DNA of 5,639 nucleotides from Candidatus Omnitrophota bacterium (GTDB lineage: Bacteria > Omnitrophota > Gorgyraeia > 1-14-0-20-64-10), in contig JAHFFF010000039.1 in the NCBI GenBank assembly GCA_023248095.1, positions 6,061-11,699 of the forward strand, written 5' to 3'. Below are positions 1 through 5,639 of the stretch, in pieces; positions within the stretch are counted from its first letter, which is position 1; each line of letters opens with the position of its first letter. The notes beneath the pieces were generated by a model. The model saw only the letters and a program-made list of their open reading frames with translations. It was not told the origin of the DNA and made no database searches. The translations under genes and the position numbers were made by a program.

Positions 1-1903
1 TCACCCCCTTGTCGAACTCCTGCGTGTTCGTCGTCCCGGTCGGCGTGATCGCCAGCGCCAAGGTCACCGGCGCACCCAGCGATCCGGTGTTGCTCAGCGT
101 CCACTGCGTGTGCAGCGCCTGTCCCACGTCAAGCTGGTTCGTGTAAACCGGCAGCTGCGTAAAGGACGGCTCCGCCGTGCTGATCCTTAAAGGATTACCA
201 AAAAACTGCCCAATGCGTGTTCCGGCTGCGTCCAACACCACAAAGCTGAGCGAATACTGACCCGTGCCAATCCCGGCCGCAGACAACTCCGGTCCGGTGA
301 CGTCGAAATCAAACGCCCCGCCTCCGGACGGAACCACCACCCCTTTCGAAAACTCCTTTGTCTGCGTAGTCCCGATCGGCGTGATTCCGATGACCAGCGT
401 CACATTCGCAGGGGCGGTACCGCTGTTGCCCAACACCCAATCGGTCGCAAGCGTCTCGCCAAGCCCGAGTTGACCGGGGAATACCGGCAATTGGCTGAAG
501 CTGAGGCCGATCGTTCCGATCGTCAGGGGACGGCCGAAATAGCTTTGCAGCCGATTGTCCGCTCCGTCATAGGCCGTTGCCGTGACCAGCCAGTTGCCCG
601 AGCCGATCCCCGCGGCCGCCCGCTGCGCCGCGGTCAAGAGAAAGGTGAAGTTGGTGCTGCCCGGCGGCGCCACGATGCCCGTTCGGTAGATTTCAATGGA
701 ATCGGCCGGATTGGTGGAACCGGGCCGCGTGAAAACCAACAAGGCATACACCCGATCCGGAGCATCACCGCTGTTGGTGAAGAGGAAATCAACGGAAAGA
801 TCCTGTGTATCTGAAATGCCGGAAGGAATCGCAGGGGCAGAAGGCAGGCTCACGTTGATGGTGCCGATGGTCAGAGGATTACCGAAGAAGCCGTGATCTA
901 CGCCGCCGATCCGATTACCGAAGGCATCGAGCGCAACGAAGGTCACCAGGTACCGGCCGGAAATGATCCCCTGAGCCGCCAGCTGCGAAGCAGAGAGATC
1001 GACAACAAAGGTTCCCCCACCCACCGGCAGATCGTCGATCGTGTAAAACTCTTTCGACTCCGCCGGATCGGTTGCGCCCACCGGCGTGATGACGGTGACG
1101 AGGGTCACCTTATCCGGTGCGTTGCCCGTGTTCCCGAGGGAATAGAACGCAATGAAGTCCCCGCCGATGGGAATGGAGCTTCCGTACAACGGAATCGTAT
1201 CAAACGTAGGAGAAGGAGTCCCGATGGTCAGCGGATTCCCGAAGAAGCCGTACGTCGATCCCCCAATCCGATTGCCCAAACCGTCGTATGCGACAAAGGT
1301 CACCAGATATTCACCGGGGCCGATCCCCCGCGCGGACAGCTCTGCGGCGGTAATCTGGGTGGAAACCACTGCCCCGCCTGGTCCGATGGATCCGCCCGAT
1401 TTGTAAAATTCCTGGGAGTTGAGCGTGCCGACGGGGGTGATCACGGTGAGCAGCGTGACGTTGTCCGCCGTATCCCCGTTGTTCCCAAGGTGCCAGACCG
1501 ACTGGAAATCGGCACCGGAGGCGATCTGCGGATTATAGGTCGGCATCTGATCAAAGGTCGGCAGGATCGAACCGATGGTGAGGGGATTACCGTAGAAGGC
1601 CGTCCCGAACCGCTGGTCCAGCTCATCGAACGCGAGGAAGCTCAAAAGGTAGCGGCCCGGCGTGATGTTGAACTGGAGAAGCTGGTCATGGGAAAGGGAG
1701 ATGTTCACCGTACTCCCGCCGGGGCTGACTGTGAATCGATGGTAGGTCTCGCGGGTATCGGTGCTGCCCACCGGCGTGAAACCAATCATCAAATAACCTT
1801 GCCGGACGTCGGTGCCGGAATTATCGATGTGCACCTGAGCGGTGAAGTCCCCATCCCGAGTAATCTCCGGATCGTAAACAGGTGCCTGCGTAAAATCGAT
1901 GGA
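1..1903 (-). repeat. Six tandem protein-coding repeats (sixth cut by window edge)
   Basis: The repeats, in order of translation, lie at 1903-1571, 1570-1220, 1219-863, 862-515, 514-179 and 178-1. Their lengths are 111, 117, 119, 116 and 112 residues, then at least 59. Each full unit closes with a version of FGNPLTIG (YGNPLTIG in unit 1, FGRPLTIG in unit 4, FGNPLRIS in unit 5). Units 2 and 3 are most alike: both contain YLVTFVA, GNRIGG and GFFGNPLTIGT. At DNA level this shows as near copies around 865-955 and 1220-1320. Unit 4 is the most divergent, with FTRPG where others have ITPVG, TPVG or similar. Units 5 and 6 share LPV and a TxEF-KGV stretch. The degeneracy suggests old duplications, with units 2-3 the most recent or best conserved pair. 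Confidence 0.85.
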
Positions 1904-2134
1904 GTTGACAGCTTGAATCGTAGAAAGGGCGTTCAACTGAAGGTTCTGGGTCCGGAGCTGGTTCTGCTCCTGCTGCTGCTGCGTCTGCATCTGGTCCAGC
2001 GTGACAGAGTCCCCTAGGCTCTGAAGCGAGTTGTCCAGCGGATTGGGAAGAGGGTCTGTGGAGTCCGCAAATAACGGCGTGATTGGGGCAAGAGTAAGAG
2101 AAGTAGCGACAAGGAGGGTGAGGAGTTGACGCAT
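1..2134 (-). CDS. Large secreted protein of tandem Ig-like repeats, 3' end outside window
   Basis: I do not recognise this as a named family. The minus frame from an ATG at 2134 stays open for 711 codons to the window edge, so the C-terminus is missing. Residues 1-23 look like a Sec signal peptide: MRQ, a hydrophobic core, and a likely cut after LFA before DSTD. Residues about 40-70 are Gln-rich and may be helical or coiled coil. From residue 78 onward come tandem repeats: 78-188, 189-305, 306-424, 425-540, 541-652 and a partial one from 653. Each has a central LGNxG-type turn, usually an ITPxG strand, a GxYLVTF-like strand and a closing FGNPLTIG. The pattern resembles CARDB-like or other Ig-like beta-sandwich domains, which is inference. 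I see no cysteine and few lysines. A good SD (AAAGGG, 8 nt upstream) supports the start. It probably acts outside the cytoplasm, as an adhesin, surface or matrix protein. The reading frame and repeats are certain; the role is unknown. Confidence 0.88.
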   Translation of the reverse strand, partial: MRQLLTLLVATSLTLAPITPLFADSTDPLPNPLDNSLQSLGDSVTLDQMQTQQQQEQNQLRTQNLQLNALSTIQAVNSIDFTQAPVYDPEITRDGDFTAQVHIDNSGTDVRQGYLMIGFTPVGSTDTRETYHRFTVSPGGSTVNISLSHDQLLQFNITPGRYLLSFLAFDELDQRFGTAFYGNPLTIGSILPTFDQMPTYNPQIASGADFQSVWHLGNNGDTADNVTLLTVITPVGTLNSQEFYKSGGSIGPGGAVVSTQITAAELSARGIGPGEYLVTFVAYDGLGNRIGGSTYGFFGNPLTIGTPSPTFDTIPLYGSSIPIGGDFIAFYSLGNTGNAPDKVTLVTVITPVGATDPAESKEFYTIDDLPVGGGTFVVDLSASQLAAQGIISGRYLVTFVALDAFGNRIGGVDHGFFGNPLTIGTINVSLPSAPAIPSGISDTQDLSVDFLFTNSGDAPDRVYALLVFTRPGSTNPADSIEIYRTGIVAPPGSTNFTFLLTAAQRAAAGIGSGNWLVTATAYDGADNRLQSYFGRPLTIGTIGLSFSQLPVFPGQLGLGETLATDWVLGNSGTAPANVTLVIGITPIGTTQTKEFSKGVVVPSGGGAFDFDVTGPELSAAGIGTGQYSLSFVVLDAAGTRIGQFFGNPLRISTAEPSFTQLPVYTNQLDVGQALHTQWTLSNTGSLGAPVTLALAITPTGTTNTQEFDKGV
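1970..1981 (-). repeat. (CAG)4 triplet run coding four glutamines
   Basis: Four CAG codons in a row encode residues 52-55 of the repeat protein, inside a Gln-rich stretch at about 48-66. A triplet run changes length without shifting frame, so the linker between signal peptide and repeats could vary between strains. This variation is inferred and has not been observed. Confidence 0.6.
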
Positions 2135-2230
2135 ATAGGGATCCCTTTCGAATTACCTTTTTCGGACAGACTAATCTTAATCTTTGTCAAACTTGCACTG
2201 GATGTACTTTAGCACTAGGAGGGAACGGAG
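2135..2230 (-). promoter_or_regulatory. queC-repeat protein intergenic region, possible promoter
   Basis: This 96-base gap is more AT-rich than its surroundings and is the only clear intergenic break below the tmRNA. On the minus strand a perfect TTGACA lies at 2190-2185, but no good -10 box follows at 16-18 nt (GTCCGA at 17 nt). A tandem hexamer TAATCT TAATCT (plus strand, 2172-2183) lies just downstream of the TTGACA box. I see no hairpin followed by a T run that would end the queC transcript. A separate promoter for the repeat protein is plausible but only half supported. Confidence 0.3.
2143..2148 (-). promoter_or_regulatory. Ribosome binding site of the repeat protein
   Basis: AAAGGG on the minus strand sits 8 nt before the ATG at 2134. 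This spacing is favourable, and it supports that ATG as the true start together with the signal peptide that follows at once. Confidence 0.6.
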
Positions 2231-2932
2231 TCAACAAGAATCCAGTGAAGGGTCCCTTTGACCTGCTTCTTGAAATCCTTTGGCGCGGAGCCGGCAGCTG
2301 TCGCACAATCCACAGGGATGATCGCCTCCCAAATAGCACGACCAGGTGAGCTCATACGGGACTCCCAACCGCATGCCCTTCCGGATGATCTGTGCCTTCG
2401 TCTTGCGAATCAACGGGGTGATGATCCGTATTCGCCTGCCTTCCACGCCCGCCTTGGTCCCGAGTCGAGCGACTCGCTGCATCAGTCGATAATAGTTCGG
2501 ACGGCAGTCGGGATAGCCGGAAAAATCGACCGCGTTGGCGCCGATGAAGATCGCCTCAGCCCCGCCGGCCTCGGCAAGGCCCAGCGCGAGACTGAGAAAG
2601 AGAGTGTTCCGTGCAGGGACGTAAGTGGACGGAATCCCCCGGCCGATTTTTTGGAGGGAGCGGCCGGTCGGTACCTTCATGCGCCGGTCGGTGAGGGCCG
2701 AGCCTCTCCAGGGCATCCGGAGCCGCACAACGTGAGAGGGGCAGCCTGCCGCTCGGGCAATCCTCTTGGCGGCCTGCACCTCTCGCCGATGCCGCTGGCC
2801 GTAATCGATGATCAAGCAGGTGCAGCGATACCCCTTGCGAAGAGCGTGGTAGAGAGCTGTTGCAGAATCCAACCCACCGGAAAGCAAAACCACCGCTCCG
2901 GACGCGGGGGAATTATCCCGCGTTGGAGACAT
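2231..2932 (-). CDS. queC: 7-cyano-7-deazaguanine synthase QueC
   Basis: QueC uses ATP and ammonia to convert 7-carboxy-7-deazaguanine to preQ0, a cytoplasmic step in making queuosine for tRNA. With the chosen start it is 233 residues, normal for the family. Visible motifs are the PP-loop SGGLDS (18-23), IDYGQRH (42-48), YVPARNTLF (104-112), GANAVDFSGYPDCRP (131-145), TPLIRKTK (172-179) and a zinc site of four cysteines at 199, 207, 210 and 213 (C-x7-C-x2-C-x2-C). The frame is open back to an ATG at 3004, but those 24 extra residues would lie deep inside murI and add nothing conserved. The ATG at 2932 has AAGG three bases upstream and overlaps the end of murI by 20 bases, suggesting coupled translation. 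No other queuosine gene (queD, queE, queF) is in the window. Family assignment is secure; the start is likely. Confidence 0.95.
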   Translation of the reverse strand: MSPTRDNSPASGAVVLLSGGLDSATALYHALRKGYRCTCLIIDYGQRHRREVQAAKRIARAAGCPSHVVRLRMPWRGSALTDRRMKVPTGRSLQKIGRGIPSTYVPARNTLFLSLALGLAEAGGAEAIFIGANAVDFSGYPDCRPNYYRLMQRVARLGTKAGVEGRRIRIITPLIRKTKAQIIRKGMRLGVPYELTWSCYLGGDHPCGLCDSCRLRAKGFQEAGQRDPSLDSC

Positions 2933-3734
2933 CCACCTTGGAGACGTCGCCCGGTTGCCGTCCCAGGAAACGACGGGAGAGGGCCTCAAAATGGCGCGGT
3001 TCATCTGTCACGAAGAAACGACGGGAGGGATTTGCACCGGTGCCTTGATCCGAGCTGAGGCCCATCTCCTTCAAGACCACCCTGGCCTTCAGGGCCACCT
3101 GTCGGGCGGAGTCGATGAGGGTCACCTTCGGCCCCATCACCCGGGCGATGGTTTGTTTCAGCAACGGATAATGGGTGCAGCCCAGGATCACCGTATCCAC
3201 GCGGGCCGCCTTCAACGGCTTGAGGTAACGCAGGGCCACCTGATGGGCGAGGGAATCATTCACGCAACCCTCCTCGACGAGCGGAACGAACAGCGGGCAA
3301 GGGATTTGGGTCACCCGGACCTTCCGGTGCTGGCGGGCAAAGGCGTGAAGGTACGCCTTGGATCCGATGGTGGCGTAGGTGCCGATCACGCCGATGCGGC
3401 CCGATCGGGAGATGGCCACCGCCGTCTCCACCCCAGGCTCAATCACGCCCAGGATCGGATGCTTGAAATGCCGCTCCAGAAACGGCAGGGCAAAGCTGGA
3501 GGCGGTGTGGCAGGCGATGACGATCAGCTTGACGCCATGATGCAGAAGGAACAGCACGTTCTCCGTGGAGAATTTCACGACCGTGTCGCGGGATTTGTTC
3601 CCGTAAGGGACGCGGGCCGTGTCCCCCAGATAGACGATCGGTTCATTCGGTAAGACCTTGAGAAGCTCCCGGACGACGGTCAACCCGCCGATACCGGAAT
3701 CAAAAACTCCGATGGGGCTAGTGGGCGTAGGCAT
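2913..3734 (-). CDS. murI: Glutamate racemase MurI
   Basis: This cytoplasmic enzyme interconverts L- and D-glutamate and supplies D-glutamate for peptidoglycan precursors. The 273 residues match the family length. Motifs in order are GVFDSGIGGLTV (9-20, with Asp12 and Ser13), YLGDTARVPYG (35-45), the first catalytic cysteine in IACHTAS (Cys75), PLVEEG (151-156), and the second catalytic cysteine with its partner histidine in LGCTHYPLL (Cys186, His188). The residue after Cys75 is His where most family members have Asn. The start ATG overlaps the end of the amidase gene by 17 bases and has no clear SD, so translation is probably coupled to the amidase. The last 20 or so residues (after about 253) are a loosely conserved tail. 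The pairing with a peptidoglycan amidase fits a cell-wall role. Confidence 0.96.
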   Translation of the reverse strand: MPTPTSPIGVFDSGIGGLTVVRELLKVLPNEPIVYLGDTARVPYGNKSRDTVVKFSTENVLFLLHHGVKLIVIACHTASSFALPFLERHFKHPILGVIEPGVETAVAISRSGRIGVIGTYATIGSKAYLHAFARQHRKVRVTQIPCPLFVPLVEEGCVNDSLAHQVALRYLKPLKAARVDTVILGCTHYPLLKQTIARVMGPKVTLIDSARQVALKARVVLKEMGLSSDQGTGANPSRRFFVTDEPRHFEALSRRFLGRQPGDVSKVDVSNAG

Positions 3735-4809
3735 ACTTGCGCTGCAGTTCGTCTCGGAAAGTCAGAACGCCTCGCCGGATCCCGCCCGCGATCCGCTGCC
3801 GGTATTCGGGGTTCCTCATGCGAGATTCTTCACCCGGATGTGAGAGGAAACCGATCTCCACCAAGACCGCCGGCATCCGGGTTCCCTTGAGGACCGCGAA
3901 GCGGGCCGACTTGATCCCGCGGCTCTTGGAGGCCAGGCTGCTGCCGGACATCCCCCGGCAGATGTAGGAGGCAAGCTCCGAAGACTCCACTCGATGCTCC
4001 GTGTAGAGCAGATCCCAAAGGATCGCGTGCGCGTCATTAGGAACCGACTCCCCCAATCCGTCGGGGAGATCCGCGTTCTCCGCCGCCTCCAAGGCTCGGG
4101 CGTGGTCGTCCGTGGCCTCTGAAAGGTAGTAGGCCTCGAAACCGTCCGCCGTCCGGCTCCGTGATGCGTTCGCATGGATGGAGATGAATAGATCCGCCTC
4201 CGCACGATTCGCAATGGCGGTTCTGCCGTACAGCGGAATGAAACGATCATCGGAGCGGGTCATCACCACGCGAAACCCGTCCCTGACCAGCAGGTCCCGC
4301 AGCCGCTGCGCGACATCGAGCGTCACCGTCTTCTCCCTCAATCCCATCCGCCCGGTGGCACCCGGATCGTGGCCGCCGTGACCAGCATCCACCACGATGG
4401 TCCTCACACGCGTGGAGAAACCGGCCGAGGGGGGTGGCTGAACCTTCCTCCACTTGGCCATTCGTTCCGTCCACAGTTGTTCCGGCAGGAGCAAGGTTCC
4501 CCTCTCCATCACGGGAGGCGCTTCCAAGGTCGCAGCCGCTCCATCCACCAAGGCCACAGGCATCTGCGGGGCCAAGCGCAATTCATGCCCGCCCAGCGTC
4601 AGGCGCCAAACCAGTCCATCGGAATCCCAGGCGGCTTGTCCTCTGAGTTCCCGAACCACCGCTGAGGAGGGGAGATACGGATAGGAGCCGACAAAGACTC
4701 GAGCGGCGGCTAAGGAGGGCGACAGAAGCGGAGGTGCCGTAGGAACCGTGGCGCATCCTGCAAGAAAAAGAAGCGCAGCCAAACCCGCTGCCACGCCTCG
4801 ATTACTCAT
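3718..4809 (-). CDS. Lipoprotein N-acetylmuramoyl-L-alanine amidase (Amidase_3)
   Basis: This zinc amidase cuts the bond between N-acetylmuramic acid and the peptide stem of peptidoglycan, a step used in cell separation and wall turnover. The chosen product has 363 residues. A lipoprotein signal ends in LAGC, with Cys19 the lipidated residue. The +2 residue is Ala, so sorting to the outer membrane is likely. Residues about 35-115 hold a small domain with VDGAAATLEAPPVMERGTLLLP, resembling the copper amine oxidase N-terminal-like domain found in other wall amidases. The catalytic domain runs from about 136 to the end: DAGHGG (His144), the zinc Glu in LREK (Glu159), SIHAN (His212) and the catalytic Glu in VEIGFLS (Glu318). 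A GTG at 4821 would add four residues, but the ATG at 4809 has AAAGGG just upstream. The gene begins 27 bases after the tmRNA 3' end. It is AmiC-like in domain type, but no exact symbol is justified. Confidence 0.93.
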   Translation of the reverse strand: MSNRGVAAGLAALLFLAGCATVPTAPPLLSPSLAAARVFVGSYPYLPSSAVVRELRGQAAWDSDGLVWRLTLGGHELRLAPQMPVALVDGAAATLEAPPVMERGTLLLPEQLWTERMAKWRKVQPPPSAGFSTRVRTIVVDAGHGGHDPGATGRMGLREKTVTLDVAQRLRDLLVRDGFRVVMTRSDDRFIPLYGRTAIANRAEADLFISIHANASRSRTADGFEAYYLSEATDDHARALEAAENADLPDGLGESVPNDAHAILWDLLYTEHRVESSELASYICRGMSGSSLASKSRGIKSARFAVLKGTRMPAVLVEIGFLSHPGEESRMRNPEYRQRIAGGIRRGVLTFRDELQRKYAYAH

Positions 4810-4812
4810 TGA

Positions 4813-4818
4813 CCCTTT
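4813..4818 (-). promoter_or_regulatory. Ribosome binding site deciding the amidase start
   Basis: AAAGGG on the minus strand lies 3 nt before the ATG at 4809. The spacing is short, but the alternative GTG at 4821 has no SD-like sequence ahead of it, so this site favours the shorter lipoprotein signal peptide. Confidence 0.45.
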
Positions 4819-4836
4819 CACTCACATTCACGAAGA

Positions 4837-5244
4837 TGGTGGAGGCGGCGGGACTCGAACCCGCGTCCTAAAGTAACTGACGTTGTGCCCCTACGTGCGT
4901 AGTCCATGTTTTGAACTTTCGCCAACCCCCGCTCCCACGGACAGGATCATGGGGCCGGCTACCCCCTGGTTGGTCTCCTCGCTGCAACTCCCAGAGGTAT
5001 TAAGCCGCAGCCAGCCTGCTATTGACGTCTCGCCAACCGAGCAGGCGTAGATCGGGAGACGGGTTGCGTGTTTTTACGCAGCCAGTGCCATGGGGGCCAC
5101 AGCCGGCGTCATCGGCACGACCGGGGCAATCCCCTTGACCATATCTTTGGCACGTATCTTTTTGCCCGGTTTTTTACGAGGCCTCCGGACAACCTCGGCA
5201 CGCGACTACAACACAGCCGCTTCAGTCGAATCCAATTCGCCCCC
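4837..5244 (-). ncRNA. ssrA: Transfer-messenger RNA (tmRNA), one-piece
   Basis: tmRNA rescues stalled ribosomes together with SmpB and adds a degradation tag. The 5' end GGGGGCG (5244-5238) pairs with CGCCTCC before ACCA at the 3' end, with a G-U pair at the third position, the alanine identity signal. The CCA is encoded. The T arm has a GCGGG/CCCGC stem with loop TTCGAGT. Near the 5' end, GGATTCGAC and GTGCCGAGG are typical tmRNA sequences. PK1 pairs CGAGG with CCTCG and TCCGG with CCGGG (5165-5197). PK2 pairs GTCTC with GAGAC and GCCTGCT with AGCAGGC (5014-5060). PK3 pairs GCTGC with GCAGC and CCTC with GAGG. A PK4 (CAGG/CCTG, CCCAT/GTGGG) is plausible. The tag stop lies in the loop of a GCGT/ACGC hairpin, as is usual. 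The RNA is about 408 nt, some 45 nt longer than the 363 nt of E. coli, and the longer tag accounts for that. No terminator or strong promoter is seen beside it. Confidence 0.97.
5074..5151 (-). other. tmRNA tag-peptide reading frame (about 25 residues)
   Basis: The frame that ends in ATG GCA CTG GCT GCG TAA gives the expected C-terminus M-A-L-A-A. The best resume codon is GCC at 5151, 13 nt after PK1, giving a tag that begins AKDMVKG and continues with a Pro/Val/Ala-rich middle (APVVPMTPAVAP). That is 25 codons plus stop, against about ten in E. coli. A GCA at 5164 in another frame would give a tag without the ALAA end, so it is less likely. The final LAA is the part recognised by ClpXP-type proteases in known systems. 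Confidence 0.75.
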
Positions 5245-5258
5245 AAGATTCGACGGTA

Positions 5259-5639
5259 CTACACGTTGCCCTTGCGAAATTTCAGCACCCGGGAGATCTC
5301 GCGATCCGCCTCCCGCTTTTTGATGGTTTCCCTCTTATCGAAGGACTTCTTCCCCTGCGCCAAGGCCACCTCCACCTTGACCACCGACCCTTTGAAATAA
5401 AGCTTCGTCGGGATCAGGGTGTATCCCTTCCGGATCACCTGCCCTTCTAGCCGCCGGATCTCGGCGCGGTGCAGCAACAGCCTCCTGACCCGCTTGGCTT
5501 CAGGGGCCCAAGGCCCCGCCTGCGCATAGGGGCTGATGTCCAGCCCGTAAAGCCAAACCTGATTCTTTTCAATCCGCGCGAAGCTGTCCTTGAGATTGAC
5601 CCGGTGCGCCCGCAGGGACTTGACCTCCGCCCCCTTCAA
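5259..5639 (-). CDS. smpB: SsrA-binding protein SmpB, 5' end outside window
   Basis: SmpB binds the tRNA-like part of tmRNA and places it in the empty A site of stalled ribosomes. The window holds the last 126 residues. EVKSLRAHRVNLKDSF near the start, the GYTLIPTKLYFK strand, the VKVEVALAQGKKSFDKR segment and the basic C-terminal tail (IKKREADREISRVLK) all match the family. The first visible codon is TTG, within the conserved L-[QK]-G-x-E-[VI]-K-S motif, so it is an internal leucine and not the start. About 25-35 N-terminal residues lie upstream of the window. The stop codon TAG is 14 bases before the tmRNA 5' end. The two genes work together and may share a transcript, or the tmRNA promoter may lie inside this gene. 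Confidence 0.96.
   Translation of the reverse strand: MKGAEVKSLRAHRVNLKDSFARIEKNQVWLYGLDISPYAQAGPWAPEAKRVRRLLLHRAEIRRLEGQVIRKGYTLIPTKLYFKGSVVKVEVALAQGKKSFDKRETIKKREADREISRVLKFRKGNV

Noticed and set aside
264..896. Plus-strand frames of 66-114 codons
   Set aside because: They are antisense to repeats 3 to 5 of the minus-strand gene, and show only its reversed repeat pattern.
1..1903. CRISPR or non-coding repeat array
   Set aside because: The repeat period is about 335-357 bases, degenerate at DNA level but conserved at protein level and in frame, so it is a domain repeat.
893..2017. Plus-strand open frame of 374 codons
   Set aside because: It is rich in Arg, Gly and Asp with no recognisable motif or signal. 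It lies wholly opposite the minus-strand repeat protein, whose signal peptide and repeating domains show it is the real gene.
2138..2145. Perfect palindrome GGGATCCC between SD and start of the repeat protein
   Set aside because: A hairpin would have only a two-base loop, so it cannot hide the SD. It is probably chance.
2258..3058. Plus-strand open frame of 266 codons
   Set aside because: It lies opposite queC and the end of murI, both identified by catalytic motifs. Its own product has none.
2955..3653. Plus-strand open frame of 232 codons
   Set aside because: It is antisense to murI. Its His-, Gly- and Asp-rich composition is typical of reverse-strand shadows in GC-rich DNA.
3816..4474. 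Short alternative frames on both strands within the amidase gene
   Set aside because: They overlap the zinc and catalytic motifs of the amidase in other frames and have no motif of their own.
4837..4870. Possible ordinary tRNA (encoded CCA and T arm)
   Set aside because: There is no anticodon arm or nearby 5' half. The 5' partner lies about 400 bases away and the interior holds tmRNA pseudoknots and a tag frame.
5068..5400. Plus-strand frames of 77-110 codons across the tmRNA
   Set aside because: The region is structural RNA on the opposite strand plus the end of smpB. There is no evidence of coding on this strand.

Overview
All genes in this window are on the minus strand. From high to low coordinate the order is smpB (5' end outside the window), ssrA (tmRNA), a lipoprotein amidase, murI, queC, and a long secreted repeat protein whose 3' end lies beyond base 1. 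The DNA is GC-rich. The amidase carries a lipobox and the repeat protein a Sec signal peptide, so a Gram-negative-type bacterium is likely. The mix of genes suggests a free-living lineage such as Nitrospirota or NC10, but this is a weak impression and no single gene proves it.

Bases 4837-5639 hold the trans-translation module. The last 126 codons of SmpB end 14 bases before the mature 5' end of a one-piece tmRNA of about 408 nt. The tRNA-like ends pair, the CCA is encoded, and three pseudoknots can be read directly (a fourth is plausible). The tag reading frame is unusually long, about 25 residues, and ends in the usual ALAA.

Bases 2231-4809 hold three tightly packed genes. The first is an outer-envelope N-acetylmuramoyl-L-alanine amidase (peptidoglycan cleavage). 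The second is glutamate racemase MurI, which makes D-glutamate for peptidoglycan. The third is QueC, which makes preQ0 for queuosine. The amidase and murI overlap by 17 bases, and murI and queC by 20 bases, which suggests one transcript with coupled translation. No terminator is visible between the tmRNA and the amidase.

Bases 1-2134 are a single open minus-strand frame of at least 711 codons. It encodes a signal peptide, a Gln-rich segment, and at least five and a half tandem repeats of 111-119 residues. Each full repeat ends in a version of F-G-N-P-L-T-I-G. It looks like an exported protein of stacked Ig-like beta-sandwich domains with no known specific function. This is the least explained part of the window. 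Several long plus-strand frames lie opposite it and opposite queC and murI, but they are antisense shadows.
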